Shown here: one piece after another, positions 25,396 to 33,886 of the stretch | How positions within the stretch are numbered: position 1 is the first letter of the stretch | Layout: the number at the start of each line of letters is the position of its first letter | Source: Halobaculum marinum | Lineage (GTDB): Archaea; Halobacteriota; Halobacteria; Halobacteriales; Haloferacaceae | Reading direction: 5' to 3' | Assembly (NCBI RefSeq): GCF_029338555.1 | Contig: NZ_CP119989.1 | Coordinates: 1,860,001-1,924,000, forward strand | DNA: 64,000 nt | The notes under the pieces: generated by a model | What the model was told of the DNA's origin: nothing | The model's database searches: none | What the model saw: only the letters and a program-made list of their open reading frames with translations | Translations under genes and position numbers: made by a program

Positions 25396-26559
25396 ATGGC
25401 ACACGCGAACGCGGACGCGTACGGGCACTCCCCGTCGATGCTCACCGACGAAGAGCGTGCGATCCGCGAGGTGGTCCGGGAGGTCGCCGTCGAGGAACTC
25501 CGGCCGGGGGCCCAGGCGGCCGACGAGACGGAGACGTTCCCCGAGGAAGCGTGGGACAAACTCGCCGAGTTGGACCTCACTGGGCTGACGACGCCCGAGG
25601 AGTACGGCGGCTTCGACGCCGACCGGTCGACGTACGCGGTCGTCAACGAGGAGTTAGCGTACGGCCAGTTGGCCGTCGCGACCGCGCTGTCGGTCCACTG
25701 CCTCGCGACCTCCTGTATCGCGAACTTCGGGTCGGAGGCGGTGCGCGAGGAGTGGCTCCCGGACATGGTCGACGGGCGGCCAGTCGGCGCGTTCTGTCTC
25801 TCGGAACCGGGCGCCGGTTCGAACCCGGCACAGATGCAGACGACCGCCGAGCGCGACGGCGACGAGTACGTCCTGAACGGCGAGAAGCAGTGGATCACGA
25901 ACGGCGAGCGCGCGGGCGTCTACATCGTGTTCGCGAAGACCGACGCCGACGACCAGGGGTCGATCACGCAGTTCCTCGTCCCCGCCGACTACGACGGCGT
26001 CGAGGTCGGCAAGAAGGAGGAGAAGCTCGGCCTGCGCGCCTCCGACACCGTCGGGATGCAGTTCTCCGACGTGCGCGTCCCCGAGGAGTACCGACTCACC
26101 GAGGAGGGACGCGGGCTCTCCGCGGCCCTGAAGACGCTCACGGGCGGTCGGATCGCAATCGCCGCACAGGCCGTCGGACTCGCACAGGCGGCGTTCGACG
26201 AGGCCCGCGAGTACGCCCACCAGCGCGAACAGTTCGACGCGCCGATCGCCGAAATCGAGGCGGTCCGCAACAAGTTCGCGGAGATGGGGACGAAGGTGCA
26301 GGCGTCGCGCCTACTCGTCCGTGAGGCCGCGCGGCAGGCCGACGCCGGCGAGGACCCGCGACTGGCGGCGTCGATGGCGAAGTACTTCGCAAGCGAGTCC
26401 GCGGTCGACGTGACGAACGAGGCGGTCCAGATCCACGGCGGTTACGGCTACATGAGCGAGTTCGACGTGGAGCGGTTCTACCGCGACTCGAAGATCACGA
26501 CCATCTACGAGGGGACGACCGAGATTCAGAAGACGATCATCGCGCGGGAGCTCCTGTAG
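25396..26559 (+). CDS. Acyl-CoA dehydrogenase
   Basis: A 387-residue FAD enzyme that makes the first double bond in acyl-CoA. Seen: N-terminal helical domain (LTDEERAIREVVREVAVEEL), the FAD-binding middle (GAFCLSEPGAGSNPAQM; EKQWITNGERAGVYIVFAK), the signature LGLRASDTVGMQFSDV and the C-terminal EAVQIHGGYGYMSEFDVER with the catalytic glutamate in TTIYEGTTEIQK. Electrons would go to electron-transfer flavoprotein. A TATA-like gcttatcc 24-31 nt upstream supports ATG 25396; an internal ATG at 25438 is possible. The HAD gene starts 4 nt after its stop, so they may be co-transcribed. Chain-length preference is not readable. Confidence 0.93.
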   Translation: MAHANADAYGHSPSMLTDEERAIREVVREVAVEELRPGAQAADETETFPEEAWDKLAELDLTGLTTPEEYGGFDADRSTYAVVNEELAYGQLAVATALSVHCLATSCIANFGSEAVREEWLPDMVDGRPVGAFCLSEPGAGSNPAQMQTTAERDGDEYVLNGEKQWITNGERAGVYIVFAKTDADDQGSITQFLVPADYDGVEVGKKEEKLGLRASDTVGMQFSDVRVPEEYRLTEEGRGLSAALKTLTGGRIAIAAQAVGLAQAAFDEAREYAHQREQFDAPIAEIEAVRNKFAEMGTKVQASRLLVREAARQADAGEDPRLAASMAKYFASESAVDVTNEAVQIHGGYGYMSEFDVERFYRDSKITTIYEGTTEIQKTIIARELL

Positions 26560-26563
26560 CGCG

Positions 26564-27091
26564 ATGTCCGGCGACTACACCGCCTACGACGCGGTCGTGT
26601 TCGACCTCGACGGCACGCTCGTCGACCTCGTCGTCGACTGGCAAGCGGTCGCCGACGATGCGATCGCGATGTTCGAACGGAACGGGCACGACGTCGCGGG
26701 CGCCGGCCTCTGGGACCTGCTCGAACGGGCGGACGACGACGGGCTTCGACCGGAGTTGGAGGCGGTGATCGCGGGCCACGAGGTGCCCGGCGCCGAGGCG
26801 TCCGAGCGTCTCGCCCACGCCGACCACCTCCCCTTGACGGTCCCCACCGGCGTCTGCTCGCTCAACTGCGAGGCGGCGTGTCGGACGGCGCTCGACCGAC
26901 ACGACCTGTCCACGCACGTCGAGAGCGTCGTCGGGCGCGACTCGGTGGCGACGTACAAGCCCGACCCCGAGCCGCTGGAGGCGACGCTGCGTGACCTCGG
27001 CGCCGACCCCGACGCGGCGCTGTTCGTCGGTGACTCCGAACGCGACGCCGTGACCGCAGAGCGGGCTGGCGTCGACTTCCGCTGGGTCTGA
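26564..27091 (+). CDS. HAD-superfamily phosphatase
   Basis: A 175-residue HAD hydrolase. Motif I is VVFDLDGTLVDL (nucleophile Asp and acid/base Asp), the cap region is helical (about 20-80), motif II is near GVCSLN, motif III has YKPDP and motif IV is ALFVGDSERDAVTAERAGV. The fold fits a phosphoglycolate phosphatase-like or nucleotidase-like member, but no specific substrate can be assigned. It begins 4 nt after the acyl-CoA dehydrogenase stop. It is not adjacent to the pentose-bisphosphate genes at 44078-45996. Confidence 0.85.
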   Translation: MSGDYTAYDAVVFDLDGTLVDLVVDWQAVADDAIAMFERNGHDVAGAGLWDLLERADDDGLRPELEAVIAGHEVPGAEASERLAHADHLPLTVPTGVCSLNCEAACRTALDRHDLSTHVESVVGRDSVATYKPDPEPLEATLRDLGADPDAALFVGDSERDAVTAERAGVDFRWV

Positions 27092-27125
27092 GGAAGACTC
27101 ACCCAGCGCCGCTGCCTCCGAGCCC

Positions 27126-27362
27126 TCACTCGGCGCGGACGTTCTTCTCGTAGTAGTAGGCGCCGAGCGCGGTCACGATCCAGATGACTGCGCCGACGCG
27201 GATGGCGAAGGATGCGCGCGCTCCCCACGTCGGGAGCGTCACGAACACCGAGAGTGCGGCGACCAGAATCGATCCGAGCGTGACCGTGACGACGAACGTC
27301 GCCTGCATCACCCAGCCGTAGTCGACCCCGTCCGGATCGGTCGTCTCGACGCGCTCTGGCAC
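27126..27362 (-). CDS. Small membrane protein, DUF5822-like
   Basis: A 78-residue protein with an N-terminal acidic head containing TTDPDGVDYGWVMQ and two membrane helices (about residues 19-41 and 52-72), ending YYYEKNVRAE. The head plus helix pattern matches a haloarchaeal family I recall as DUF5822; I rate the name as likely, not certain. It is transcribed away from the HAD gene and toward it on the opposite strand, with a short 34-nt gap between stops. Function unknown. Confidence 0.7.
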   Translation of the reverse strand: MPERVETTDPDGVDYGWVMQATFVVTVTLGSILVAALSVFVTLPTWGARASFAIRVGAVIWIVTALGAYYYEKNVRAE

Positions 27363-27435
27363 GGGTCGTCTGTTCGAGGCGGTCGGGTAAGCCGTGTCGG
27401 TTCCGACCGGCAGTGGACCCTCGGACTCGCCCCCC

Positions 27436-27903
27436 TCAGCACCCGACGCTCTCGGGCGGGGCGGGGACGCTCACCTCGTAGACGACGAGTGTCCGACCGT
27501 CCTTGCGGAACAGGACCGTGTACGACTGACCCTCAGCGGAGATCACGTCGAGGGCGGCGTCGCTCCCGCAGCCGTCGATGTGGGCGTACGACCCCGGGCC
27601 GACGGTCGGCCCGGCGGTCCACACGGTGCTCCAGGCGATCTCGTTGCCTGACTCGTCGCGGATGAACACCTCCGTCCCGTCGGCGATGTCGCCCGCCCGA
27701 TGGTGGATCTCGATGTACGGTCTGCCGGAGTTGTCCGCGCCGTCGGCGGCGTAGGTCGTCACGTCGAGCGCGACCTGTGGCGCGGGCTCGCCGAGTCGGT
27801 CGTCGAACCCCAGCGCCATGCTGCCGACGACGGCCCCAAGCAGGGCGACGATCGCCACCATGAGGACGACGCCGATGACCGGCGAGACGCCACGGTCGGT
27901 CAT
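27436..27903 (-). CDS. Type IV pilin-like protein (archaellin/type IV pilin N-terminal)
   Basis: A 155-residue protein with the class III signal: TDRGVSPVIG then a hydrophobic helix (VLMVAIVALLGAVVGSMALG), the haloarchaeal type IV pilin layout in which a PibD-type peptidase cuts before SPVIG. Residues 45-155 form a beta-rich head with two cysteines (one in DGCGSDA, the other the last residue), which could pair. The role would be in pili or cell surface structures; the subset is unknown. ATG 27903 is chosen because it immediately precedes the signal and has a TATA-like tcgttttca 24-31 nt upstream (27927-27935). It is divergent from panB. Confidence 0.88.
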   Translation of the reverse strand: MTDRGVSPVIGVVLMVAIVALLGAVVGSMALGFDDRLGEPAPQVALDVTTYAADGADNSGRPYIEIHHRAGDIADGTEVFIRDESGNEIAWSTVWTAGPTVGPGSYAHIDGCGSDAALDVISAEGQSYTVLFRKDGRTLVVYEVSVPAPPESVGC

Positions 27904-27926
27904 TGCTGGTTGGTTGTCAAGACGTG

Positions 27927-27935
27927 TGAAAACGA
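27927..27935 (-). promoter_or_regulatory. TATA-like box for the pilin gene, within a short inverted repeat
   Basis: The minus-strand reading tcgttttca lies 24-32 nt before the pilin ATG. On the plus strand it sits inside gtgtgaaaacgattcgcacac, a pattern with 5-bp outer arms gtgtg and cacac. Whether this is an operator is not known; it lies in the 116-nt divergent gap with panB. Confidence 0.4.
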
Positions 27936-28019
27936 TTCGCACACGATTATCAGTTCGGAAACCCGTCGGTCGCGCTCGGATCGCACGGATTCTTGGGGGG
28001 ACCCCGCCAAGCGCGCGGC

Positions 28020-28832
28020 ATGGTCACCACGCGGGAGCTCCGGGAGCGCCCGGCCGACGAGCCGATCACGATGCTCACGGCGTACGACGCACCGACGGCC
28101 GAAATCGTGGACGAAGCGGGAATCGACGTGATCCTCGTCGGCGACTCGATGGGCAACGCCGTCCTCGGCCACGACTCGACGCTCCCGGTGACGCTGGAGG
28201 AGATGCACAGTCGAACCGCCGCCGTCGCTCGAGCGACCGACGACGCGCTCGTCGTCGCGGACATGCCGTTCCTCTCGTTCGGCGTCGACGAGGCAGACAG
28301 CATCGAGAACGCCGGGCGGATGTTGAAGGAGGCAGACGCCGACGCCGTGAAGCTCGAATCCGGGCCGCACACGGTCGAGTTGACCCGGCGGCTCACGCAA
28401 CTGGGCATCCCGGTGATGGCGCACCTCGGACTCACCCCACAACACGTGAACGAACTGGGCGGCTACCAGCGACAGGGGACCGACCCCGACGCGGCGGAGC
28501 GACTGCTGGAGTTGGCCCGCGACCACGAGGAGGCGGGCGCCTTCTCGCTGGTGCTCGAACACGTCCCCGCGAACCTGGCCGCACAGGTCACCGACGCGCT
28601 CGACATCCCCACGATCGGTATCGGCGCCGGCCCCGACACGGACGGGCAGGTGCTCGTCATCACGGACGTCCTCGGCCTCGACGAGTGGTCGCCGCCGTTC
28701 TCGAAGCAGTACGCCGACCTGCGTGGCGTCGTGACCGACGCCGTCACGGCGTACAAAGAAGAGGTCGAGAACGGCGACTTCCCGGCGGACGAGCACAGCC
28801 ACGTCGAGTCCGACGTGGACGACGTGTACTGA
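28020..28832 (+). CDS. panB: 3-methyl-2-oxobutanoate (ketopantoate) hydroxymethyltransferase
   Basis: A 270-residue TIM-barrel enzyme of coenzyme A (pantothenate) biosynthesis, transferring a hydroxymethyl group to 2-oxoisovalerate. Signature segments: MLTAYDAPTAEIVDEAGID, VGDSMGNAVLGHDSTLPVT, ADMPFLSFG, DAVKLESG, PVMAHLGLTPQHVNELGGY and TIGIGAGPDTDGQVLVITD. These cover the Mg-binding aspartates and glutamate. ATG 28020 is preferred over an earlier in-frame start. A palindromic hairpin follows 37 nt after the stop. It is divergent from the pilin gene; archaeal CoA enzymes for later steps are not in the window. Confidence 0.93.
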   Translation: MVTTRELRERPADEPITMLTAYDAPTAEIVDEAGIDVILVGDSMGNAVLGHDSTLPVTLEEMHSRTAAVARATDDALVVADMPFLSFGVDEADSIENAGRMLKEADADAVKLESGPHTVELTRRLTQLGIPVMAHLGLTPQHVNELGGYQRQGTDPDAAERLLELARDHEEAGAFSLVLEHVPANLAAQVTDALDIPTIGIGAGPDTDGQVLVITDVLGLDEWSPPFSKQYADLRGVVTDAVTAYKEEVENGDFPADEHSHVESDVDDVY

Positions 28833-28868
28833 CCAGGTTCTCGTCGCTCGCGACGGATCTGCTGACAG

Positions 28869-28900
28869 GCGGCTCACCGCTCCCCGGATCGCTGAGCCGC
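28869..28900 (+). terminator. Inverted repeat downstream of panB
   Basis: Arms gcggctca (28869-28876) and tgagccgc (28893-28900) pair over 8 bp with a 16-nt loop. It lies 37 nt after the panB stop in a 173-nt gap that otherwise holds no gene. Archaeal termination mainly needs a T-rich tract, which is not clear here, so it may instead be an RNA-processing or regulatory stem. Confidence 0.35.
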
Positions 28901-29005
28901 GCACCCGCGAGGCGACCCGGGCCGGTCACGTCGGCACGGGGGTCGTGGTCGCCTCCTCGTACGTGAACGTTCGGCGGCAGAGGGTCGGCGGGCGAGGGCT
29001 CACGA

Positions 29006-29788
29006 CTACAGTCCGTCGAGGAAGTCGCCGACGGTGTCGTTGAACGCCGCGGGTCGCTCGGCCATCGCCATGTGTGCGGCGTCGTCCAGCACCGCGAGGT
29101 CGCACTCGGGGATTGCGTCGGCGAGCGCCTCGTGGTAGCTGACCGGTGTGAGGCCGTCGTGTTCGCCCACGACCGCGAGCGTCGGCACCTGGATCTCGTC
29201 GAGGCGGTCGCGCACGTCGAACTCGTGGCAGGTGCGGAAGTCGCGCTCGACGACCGCGCGCCCGGCGTCGCGCATCGCCGCTCGCGACTGATCGAGTGTC
29301 CGCTCGTCGACGTCGTGGAAGAGACGGTCCGGGCCGTGGAGGAACTCGACGGCGCGGTCGAAGTCGTCCTGGAGCCACACGAGCAGGTCTTCGAGCACGG
29401 TCAACTTCGCGCCGGTGCCCGTCAGGACGAGGCCGTCGAGGTCGAGATCCAACTCCAGCGCTGCCCACATCGCGACGGCGCCCCCCAGCGAGTGCCCCAC
29501 CAGCACGGAGGAACCGGTCGCCTCGGCGACGGCCTCCACGTCTGTGGCGTACGCCTCCAACGTCTCGGGACCTGGCTCGGCACGCACGTCGTCGCTGTCT
29601 CCGTGGCCGCTGAGGTCGAGCGCTGCGACGGGGCTGTGATCCGTCAGTCGGAACTGCCCCGCCCACACCTCGCTCGTCCCGCCGCTGCCGTGTACACACA
29701 GGAGACCGGCGTCGTCGCCGCCACCGCCGTCGCCGCCGTACCGGTACGCAACGCGCCGACCGTGGTGCTCGGTCGTCGTTTGTTCCAT
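29006..29788 (-). CDS. Alpha/beta hydrolase
   Basis: A 260-residue alpha/beta-fold hydrolase. Seen: oxyanion HGSGGTSEVWAGQFR, nucleophile Ser in VLVGHSLGGAVAM, acid Asp in VVGEHDGLTPVS and His in LDDAAHMAMAERP. A helical cap lies between about residues 125 and 195. An esterase, lipase-like, perhydrolase or ester/lactone role is possible; substrate is unknown. A TATA-like gatttatgc (29811-29819, minus) lies 23-31 nt before the ATG, which starts at the predicted transcript end. It is divergent from the DUF7127-cdc48 operon. Confidence 0.87.
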   Translation of the reverse strand: MEQTTTEHHGRRVAYRYGGDGGGGDDAGLLCVHGSGGTSEVWAGQFRLTDHSPVAALDLSGHGDSDDVRAEPGPETLEAYATDVEAVAEATGSSVLVGHSLGGAVAMWAALELDLDLDGLVLTGTGAKLTVLEDLLVWLQDDFDRAVEFLHGPDRLFHDVDERTLDQSRAAMRDAGRAVVERDFRTCHEFDVRDRLDEIQVPTLAVVGEHDGLTPVSYHEALADAIPECDLAVLDDAAHMAMAERPAAFNDTVGDFLDGL

Positions 29789-29910
29789 ACGTGACGTGAC
29801 TTCGGTCGGGGCATAAATCGGAGGGGCTCCGTGACGTGAGCGACGAGTGGTGTGAACCGCCAGACGACTCTGTATCGGTCACCCCGTCGCCTTATTGCGA
29901 TTCATCGCCG

Positions 29911-29928
29911 ATATATTTATATACTTTA
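29911..29928 (+). promoter_or_regulatory. Strong AT-rich promoter of the DUF7127-cdc48 operon
   Basis: The 18-mer atatatttatatacttta is nearly free of G and C, in sharp contrast to the surrounding sequence. It lies 27-44 nt before the ATG at 29955, so the transcript would begin about at 29940-29950 and be almost leaderless. Its length and AT content suggest a strong core promoter. Confidence 0.7.
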
Positions 29929-29954
29929 GCGTATTACTTGGGGTTAGGAATAGC

Positions 29955-30200
29955 ATGACTCAACGTCACACTACCGACCGTCGCGAGCGGTTTGTTCGCC
30001 GGTACGACTACGAGGATGGGACCGTCGTCGCGGCGGACCTAGACGCGGCCGACGACGACGTACACGTCGACACCCTCGACGGGTCGGCGATCGTGGTCAT
30101 CGACCGGGGGGACGGCGAGGAGGAGTTCGAGTTCGCGCTCCCCGGGCCGGCCGCAAGCGTTGACATCGAGAACGGCGTACTTACGATCCGCATCTCATGA
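29955..30200 (+). CDS. Small Hsp20-like protein (DUF7127-type) upstream of cdc48
   Basis: An 81-residue acidic protein. After [24 protein letters not shown] it forms a beta-rich segment ending [19 protein letters not shown]. That last piece matches the closing strands of the alpha-crystallin domain (the NGVLTI motif that ends small heat-shock proteins), while the usual IxI tail is replaced by IRIS. The chain is much shorter than typical Hsp20 (about 140-160 residues), so I see a mini-Hsp20. Haloarchaea carry this gene directly before cdc48; I recall the family name DUF7127. ATGA overlap with cdc48 implies translational coupling and a partner role, perhaps an adaptor. ATG 29955 has the strong TATA box upstream. 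Confidence 0.75.
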   Translation: MTQRHTTDRRERFVRRYDYEDGTVVAADLDAADDDVHVDTLDGSAIVVIDRGDGEEEFEFALPGPAASVDIENGVLTIRIS

Positions 30201-32458
30201 AACTCACTGTCAAACCCCTGAAGCAGAAGGACGCTGGCCGGCGCCTCGCCGCGATCGACCGCGTCGCAGCCGAGGAACTCGACCTGTCGGGTGGCGACTA
30301 CATCCGCATCGAGGGTGAGTCGACGGCGATCGCGCGCGTCTGGCCGGGCTACCCTGAGGACGACGAGACGGGCGTCGTCCGCATCGACGGCCAACTCCGG
30401 CAGGAGGCCGGCGTCGGCATCGACGACCGCGTCGTCGTCGAAGCGGCGGACGTCGAGCCTGCAGAGCGCATCACCATCGCCCTCCCCCAGCAGTTCGGTA
30501 TCCGCGGGAACGTCGGCTCGATCATCCGAGACAAGCTCTCGGGTCAGCCCGTCACGCAGGGCCAGACGATCCGCTTCCCCCTCGGACTCGGGCTGATGGG
30601 CGGCGGTTCGCAGGCTGTCCCCCTGAAGATCGCGTCCACGAAGCCGTCCGGCACGGTTGTCATCACCGACTCCACGGAGGTCGACATCTCCGAGAAGCCC
30701 GCCGAACAGATCGTCGACAGCGCCGGCGGCGCGGGCGCGGAGTCGCCCGACGTGACCTACGAGGACATCGGCGGCCTCGACAGCGAACTGGAGCAGGTCC
30801 GCGAGATGATCGAGCTCCCGATGCGTCACCCGGAGCTGTTCAAACGCCTCGGCATCGAGCCGCCGAAGGGCGTCCTCCTGCACGGCCCGCCGGGCACCGG
30901 GAAGACGCTGATCGCGAAGGCCGTCGCCAACGAGATCGACGCCCACTTCCAGACCCTCTCGGGCCCCGAGATCATGTCGAAGTACTACGGGGAGTCCGAG
31001 GAGCAACTGCGCGAGGTGTTCGAGGAGGCCGCCGAGAACGCCCCCGCGATCGTCTTCATGGACGAGTTGGACTCCATCGCGCCCAAGCGCGAGGAGGCCG
31101 GTGGTGACGTGGAGCGCCGCGTCGTCGCGCAACTACTGTCGCTGATGGACGGGCTTGAGGAGCGCGGCGAGGTCGTGGTCATCGGCGCGACGAACCGCGT
31201 CGACGCCATCGACCCCGCGCTGCGTCGCGGCGGTCGCTTCGACCGCGAGATCGAGGTCGGCGTCCCGGACCGCGACGGTCGCAAGGAGATCCTCCAGGTC
31301 CACACCCGGAACATGCCGTTGGCCGACGGCATCGACATCGACGAGTACGCCGAGACGACCCACGGCTTCGTCGGCGCCGACCTCGAGAGCCTCGCGAAAG
31401 AGGCCGGCATGAACGCGCTGCGGCGCATCCGCCCGCAGATCGACCTCGAGGACGACGAGATCGACGCCGAGGTGCTGGAGTCGATCCAGGTGACCGGCGC
31501 CGACATGAAGGAGGCGCTCAAGGGCATCGAGCCGTCCGCGCTCCGCGAGGTGTTCGTCGAGGTCCCCGACGTGACCTGGGAGGACGTCGGTGGGCTGGAG
31601 GGCACCAAAGAGCGCCTCCGTGAGACGATCCAGTGGCCACTCGACTACCCCGAGGTGTTCGAGGCGATGGACATGGAGTCCGCCAAGGGCGTGCTCATGT
31701 ACGGCCCGCCCGGGACGGGGAAGACCCTGCTCGCGAAGGCCGTCGCCAACGAGTCTGAGTCCAACTTCATCTCCGTGAAGGGGCCGGAACTGCTGAACAA
31801 GTACGTGGGCGAGTCCGAGAAGGGCGTCCGCGAGATCTTCAGCAAGGCCCGCGAGAACGCGCCGACCGTCATCTTCTTCGACGAGATCGACGCGATCGCG
31901 ACCGAGCGCGGCCGCAACTCTAGCGACTCGGGCGTCTCCGAGCGCGTCGTCTCACAGCTCCTGACGGAGCTCGACGGACTGGAGACGCTGGAGGACGTGG
32001 TCGTCATCGCGACGACGAACCGCCCGGACCTCATCGACAACGCACTCCTGCGCCCGGGACGGCTCGACCGTCACGTGCACGTGCCCGTCCCCGACGAGGA
32101 CGGTCGCCGTCGGATCTTCGCGGTCCACACCGAGCACAAGCCGCTGGCCGACGACGTCGACCTCGAACGCCTTGCGCGCAAGACGAAGGGGTACGTCGGC
32201 GCCGACATCGAGGCGGTGTGCCGCGAGGCGTCGATGAACGCGACCCGGGAGTTCATCCAGTCGGTGTCGCCCGAGGAGATGAACGAGTCCGTCGGCAACG
32301 TCCGCGTCACGATGGCGCACTTCGAGGAGGCGCTGGAAGAGGTGAACCCCTCGGTCACCGAGGAGACGAAGCAGCGCTACGAGGAGATCGAACAGCGCTT
32401 CCAGAACCGCGAGGCGCGTGAGGAACAGGAGACGGAACTGGGCCGCACGTTCCAGTAA
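30197..32458 (+). CDS. Cdc48/VAT-type AAA ATPase
   Basis: A 753-residue Cdc48/p97/VAT unfoldase. The N-domain spans about 1-180 (double-psi beta barrel with [23 protein letters not shown]48_2-like [16 protein letters not shown]). D1 ATPase: Walker A GPPGTGKT at 230-237, Walker B FMDELDS near 288-293, arginine finger FDR near 348-350. D2: Walker A at 503-510, Walker B FFDEID near 560-565. The second-domain pore loop KYVGES is seen at 535-540. It extracts and unfolds proteins, feeding the proteasome. The C-terminal HbYX-like end is TFQ, not clearly HbYX, so direct proteasome docking is uncertain. It starts inside the stop of the mini-Hsp20 gene. Confidence 0.95.
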   Translation: MKLTVKPLKQKDAGRRLAAIDRVAAEELDLSGGDYIRIEGESTAIARVWPGYPEDDETGVVRIDGQLRQEAGVGIDDRVVVEAADVEPAERITIALPQQFGIRGNVGSIIRDKLSGQPVTQGQTIRFPLGLGLMGGGSQAVPLKIASTKPSGTVVITDSTEVDISEKPAEQIVDSAGGAGAESPDVTYEDIGGLDSELEQVREMIELPMRHPELFKRLGIEPPKGVLLHGPPGTGKTLIAKAVANEIDAHFQTLSGPEIMSKYYGESEEQLREVFEEAAENAPAIVFMDELDSIAPKREEAGGDVERRVVAQLLSLMDGLEERGEVVVIGATNRVDAIDPALRRGGRFDREIEVGVPDRDGRKEILQVHTRNMPLADGIDIDEYAETTHGFVGADLESLAKEAGMNALRRIRPQIDLEDDEIDAEVLESIQVTGADMKEALKGIEPSALREVFVEVPDVTWEDVGGLEGTKERLRETIQWPLDYPEVFEAMDMESAKGVLMYGPPGTGKTLLAKAVANESESNFISVKGPELLNKYVGESEKGVREIFSKARENAPTVIFFDEIDAIATERGRNSSDSGVSERVVSQLLTELDGLETLEDVVVIATTNRPDLIDNALLRPGRLDRHVHVPVPDEDGRRRIFAVHTEHKPLADDVDLERLARKTKGYVGADIEAVCREASMNATREFIQSVSPEEMNESVGNVRVTMAHFEEALEEVNPSVTEETKQRYEEIEQRFQNREAREEQETELGRTFQ

Positions 32459-32469
32459 CTCGCCGGGAG

Positions 32470-32481
32470 GGAGCGCGCTCC
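32470..32481 (+). terminator. Palindrome after cdc48
   Basis: A perfect 12-nt palindrome, ggagcgcgctcc, starts 11 nt after the cdc48 stop and is followed 40 nt later by a T-rich ggttttctcc. Stem and U-rich stretch are compatible with a transcript end, but the palindrome is short and GC-rich, common by chance in this genome. Confidence 0.3.
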
Positions 32482-32598
32482 TCGCCGGTCTCACCTCTTC
32501 TACCCGCACTCCTCGGTTTTCTCCCTCGCCAGTCGTACGATTCCACGTTTGAGAGAGTCGACACGGGGGATTTGTGCATCGGCACCGTACGTCACGTC

Positions 32599-33438
32599 AT
32601 GACAGAAGCCGACGCGGAGCAACGGAGGGACACGGACGCAGCAGCCGTCGACGGCGACCCGTCGGGGTGGCGGTCGTTGCCGCGGCGGATCGGACCGGAC
32701 ACGGCGGCGATGGCCATCGGCGGCGCGGGCCTGCTCGGCGGCCTCCGGGCGATCCGACGCGGCGACCGCGTCCGGGGGTTGCTCGGCGTCGCGGTCGGGG
32801 CCGCGCTCCTCCGGGCGGGCATCGCCCGCCGCCGCGCGCGCAGTCGCTTGGACGAGTCGTCCAGCGACAGTGTCGACGAGACTGACGCCGACGCGGTCGA
32901 GGTCGACGTGGCCGAGACGGGACGCGTCAGCGGGACCGACGACGCCGACGAGGCTGGCACCGACGCGGTCGCCGCGGTCGCGGAGGTACCACCTGAGGTC
33001 GACGAACGGGCCGACGCCGCGACCGCCGATCCCGTGGTGGCGCTGGCGGACGCCGACCAACTGGGCGCGGCCGCCTTCGACGCCCGGAGTCACGAGGTCC
33101 CGGTGCCGCAGCGGGCGTTCAACCAGGGGTTCCTGGCCCACTCGGCTGAGGCGTTCTGGGGAGTCGACGACGGCGACGGTGCCGTCGTGGTGTCGAAGGA
33201 CTACGACGCCGTCGAGGGGCGCGACGGGGTGCACTACGTCGCCAGCACCGAGATCGGCGCCGACGTTCGCGAACTGCCGATCCCGGACACCGTCCTCGAC
33301 CACTGGGACGCGGTGTACGGCGGCGGCACCGCCGTCGGCGGTGGCGACGACATCCTGTTCGTCACGACCGACGACCTGACCGACGCCGGCCTCCTGCGCG
33401 TCCTCCCCGCGGCGTGGGCTGAGGACACGACTGCGTAA
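32599..33438 (+). CDS. Haloarchaeal membrane-anchored protein of unknown function
   Basis: A 279-residue protein. Residues 35-75 carry two short hydrophobic, Gly/Ala-rich segments separated by Arg-rich turns (AAMAIGGAGLLGGLRAIRR and GVAVGAALLRAGIARRR), suggesting a hairpin anchor. Residues 80-135 are an acidic, low-complexity linker. From about 140 to 279 lies a globular region with AFNQGFLAHSAEAFWGVDD, VVVSKDYDAVEGRDGVHYVAS and ILFVTTDDLTDAGLLRVLP. I do not recognise the family. Start ATG 32599 has a TATA-like gggatttgtg about 24-32 nt upstream. Confidence 0.7.
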   Translation: MTEADAEQRRDTDAAAVDGDPSGWRSLPRRIGPDTAAMAIGGAGLLGGLRAIRRGDRVRGLLGVAVGAALLRAGIARRRARSRLDESSSDSVDETDADAVEVDVAETGRVSGTDDADEAGTDAVAAVAEVPPEVDERADAATADPVVALADADQLGAAAFDARSHEVPVPQRAFNQGFLAHSAEAFWGVDDGDGAVVVSKDYDAVEGRDGVHYVASTEIGADVRELPIPDTVLDHWDAVYGGGTAVGGGDDILFVTTDDLTDAGLLRVLPAAWAEDTTA

Positions 33439-33486
33439 GGGGCGTCACAGCGTGTGCGGGAGCACAGTGGGCGGGACGGCGCGTGA

Positions 33487-33786
33487 TCACTCGCGCGTCA
33501 GTCCGCCGCGGGCCTTGATCTGCATGATCCGTCGCACGTTCAGGTAGATCTCCTCTGGCGACGTGTCCTCGTCCGGGTCGTACAGGTCCGAGACACGGTA
33601 GAGGATCGCAGAGAGCTGTTTCGACTCGCTCGACTCGCCGCGCACGTCCTCGGCGACCGCCCGGAGGAACTCGCGGGTGTCGTCCTCGGCGGCGAACTCG
33701 GCGGCCGAGTCTGGCGCGAGCTGCCAGTCGGCGTCGTCGTCTTCCCGGAGGTCTTCGGGGAGTCGGGCGTCCTCGTCGTCGCTCAT
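33487..33786 (-). CDS. Conserved acidic haloarchaeal protein, 99 aa
   Basis: A 99-residue soluble protein with an acidic disordered head (about 1-35) and a helical C-terminal half (about 38-95: REFLRAVAEDVRGESSESKQL and LYRVSDLYDPDEDTSPEEIY, ending MQIKARGGLTRE). I cannot assign a named domain. It is transcribed on the minus strand just downstream of the Mrp/ApbC gene but the two have separate stops and starts (100-nt gap), and a TATA-like gtgcttagcc precedes its ATG by 25-32 nt. Function unknown; likely conserved because the helical part is well shaped. Confidence 0.65.
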   Translation of the reverse strand: MSDDEDARLPEDLREDDDADWQLAPDSAAEFAAEDDTREFLRAVAEDVRGESSESKQLSAILYRVSDLYDPDEDTSPEEIYLNVRRIMQIKARGGLTRE

Positions 33787-33886
33787 ACCCGGTGTTCGAC
33801 GGCCCCGCGGCTAAGCACTTTCCGACTGCGTCAGACACTCGTGAAAACTGGTGTGGTCGCGGTGGCCGCCAGCCCCGTGATCGGCG

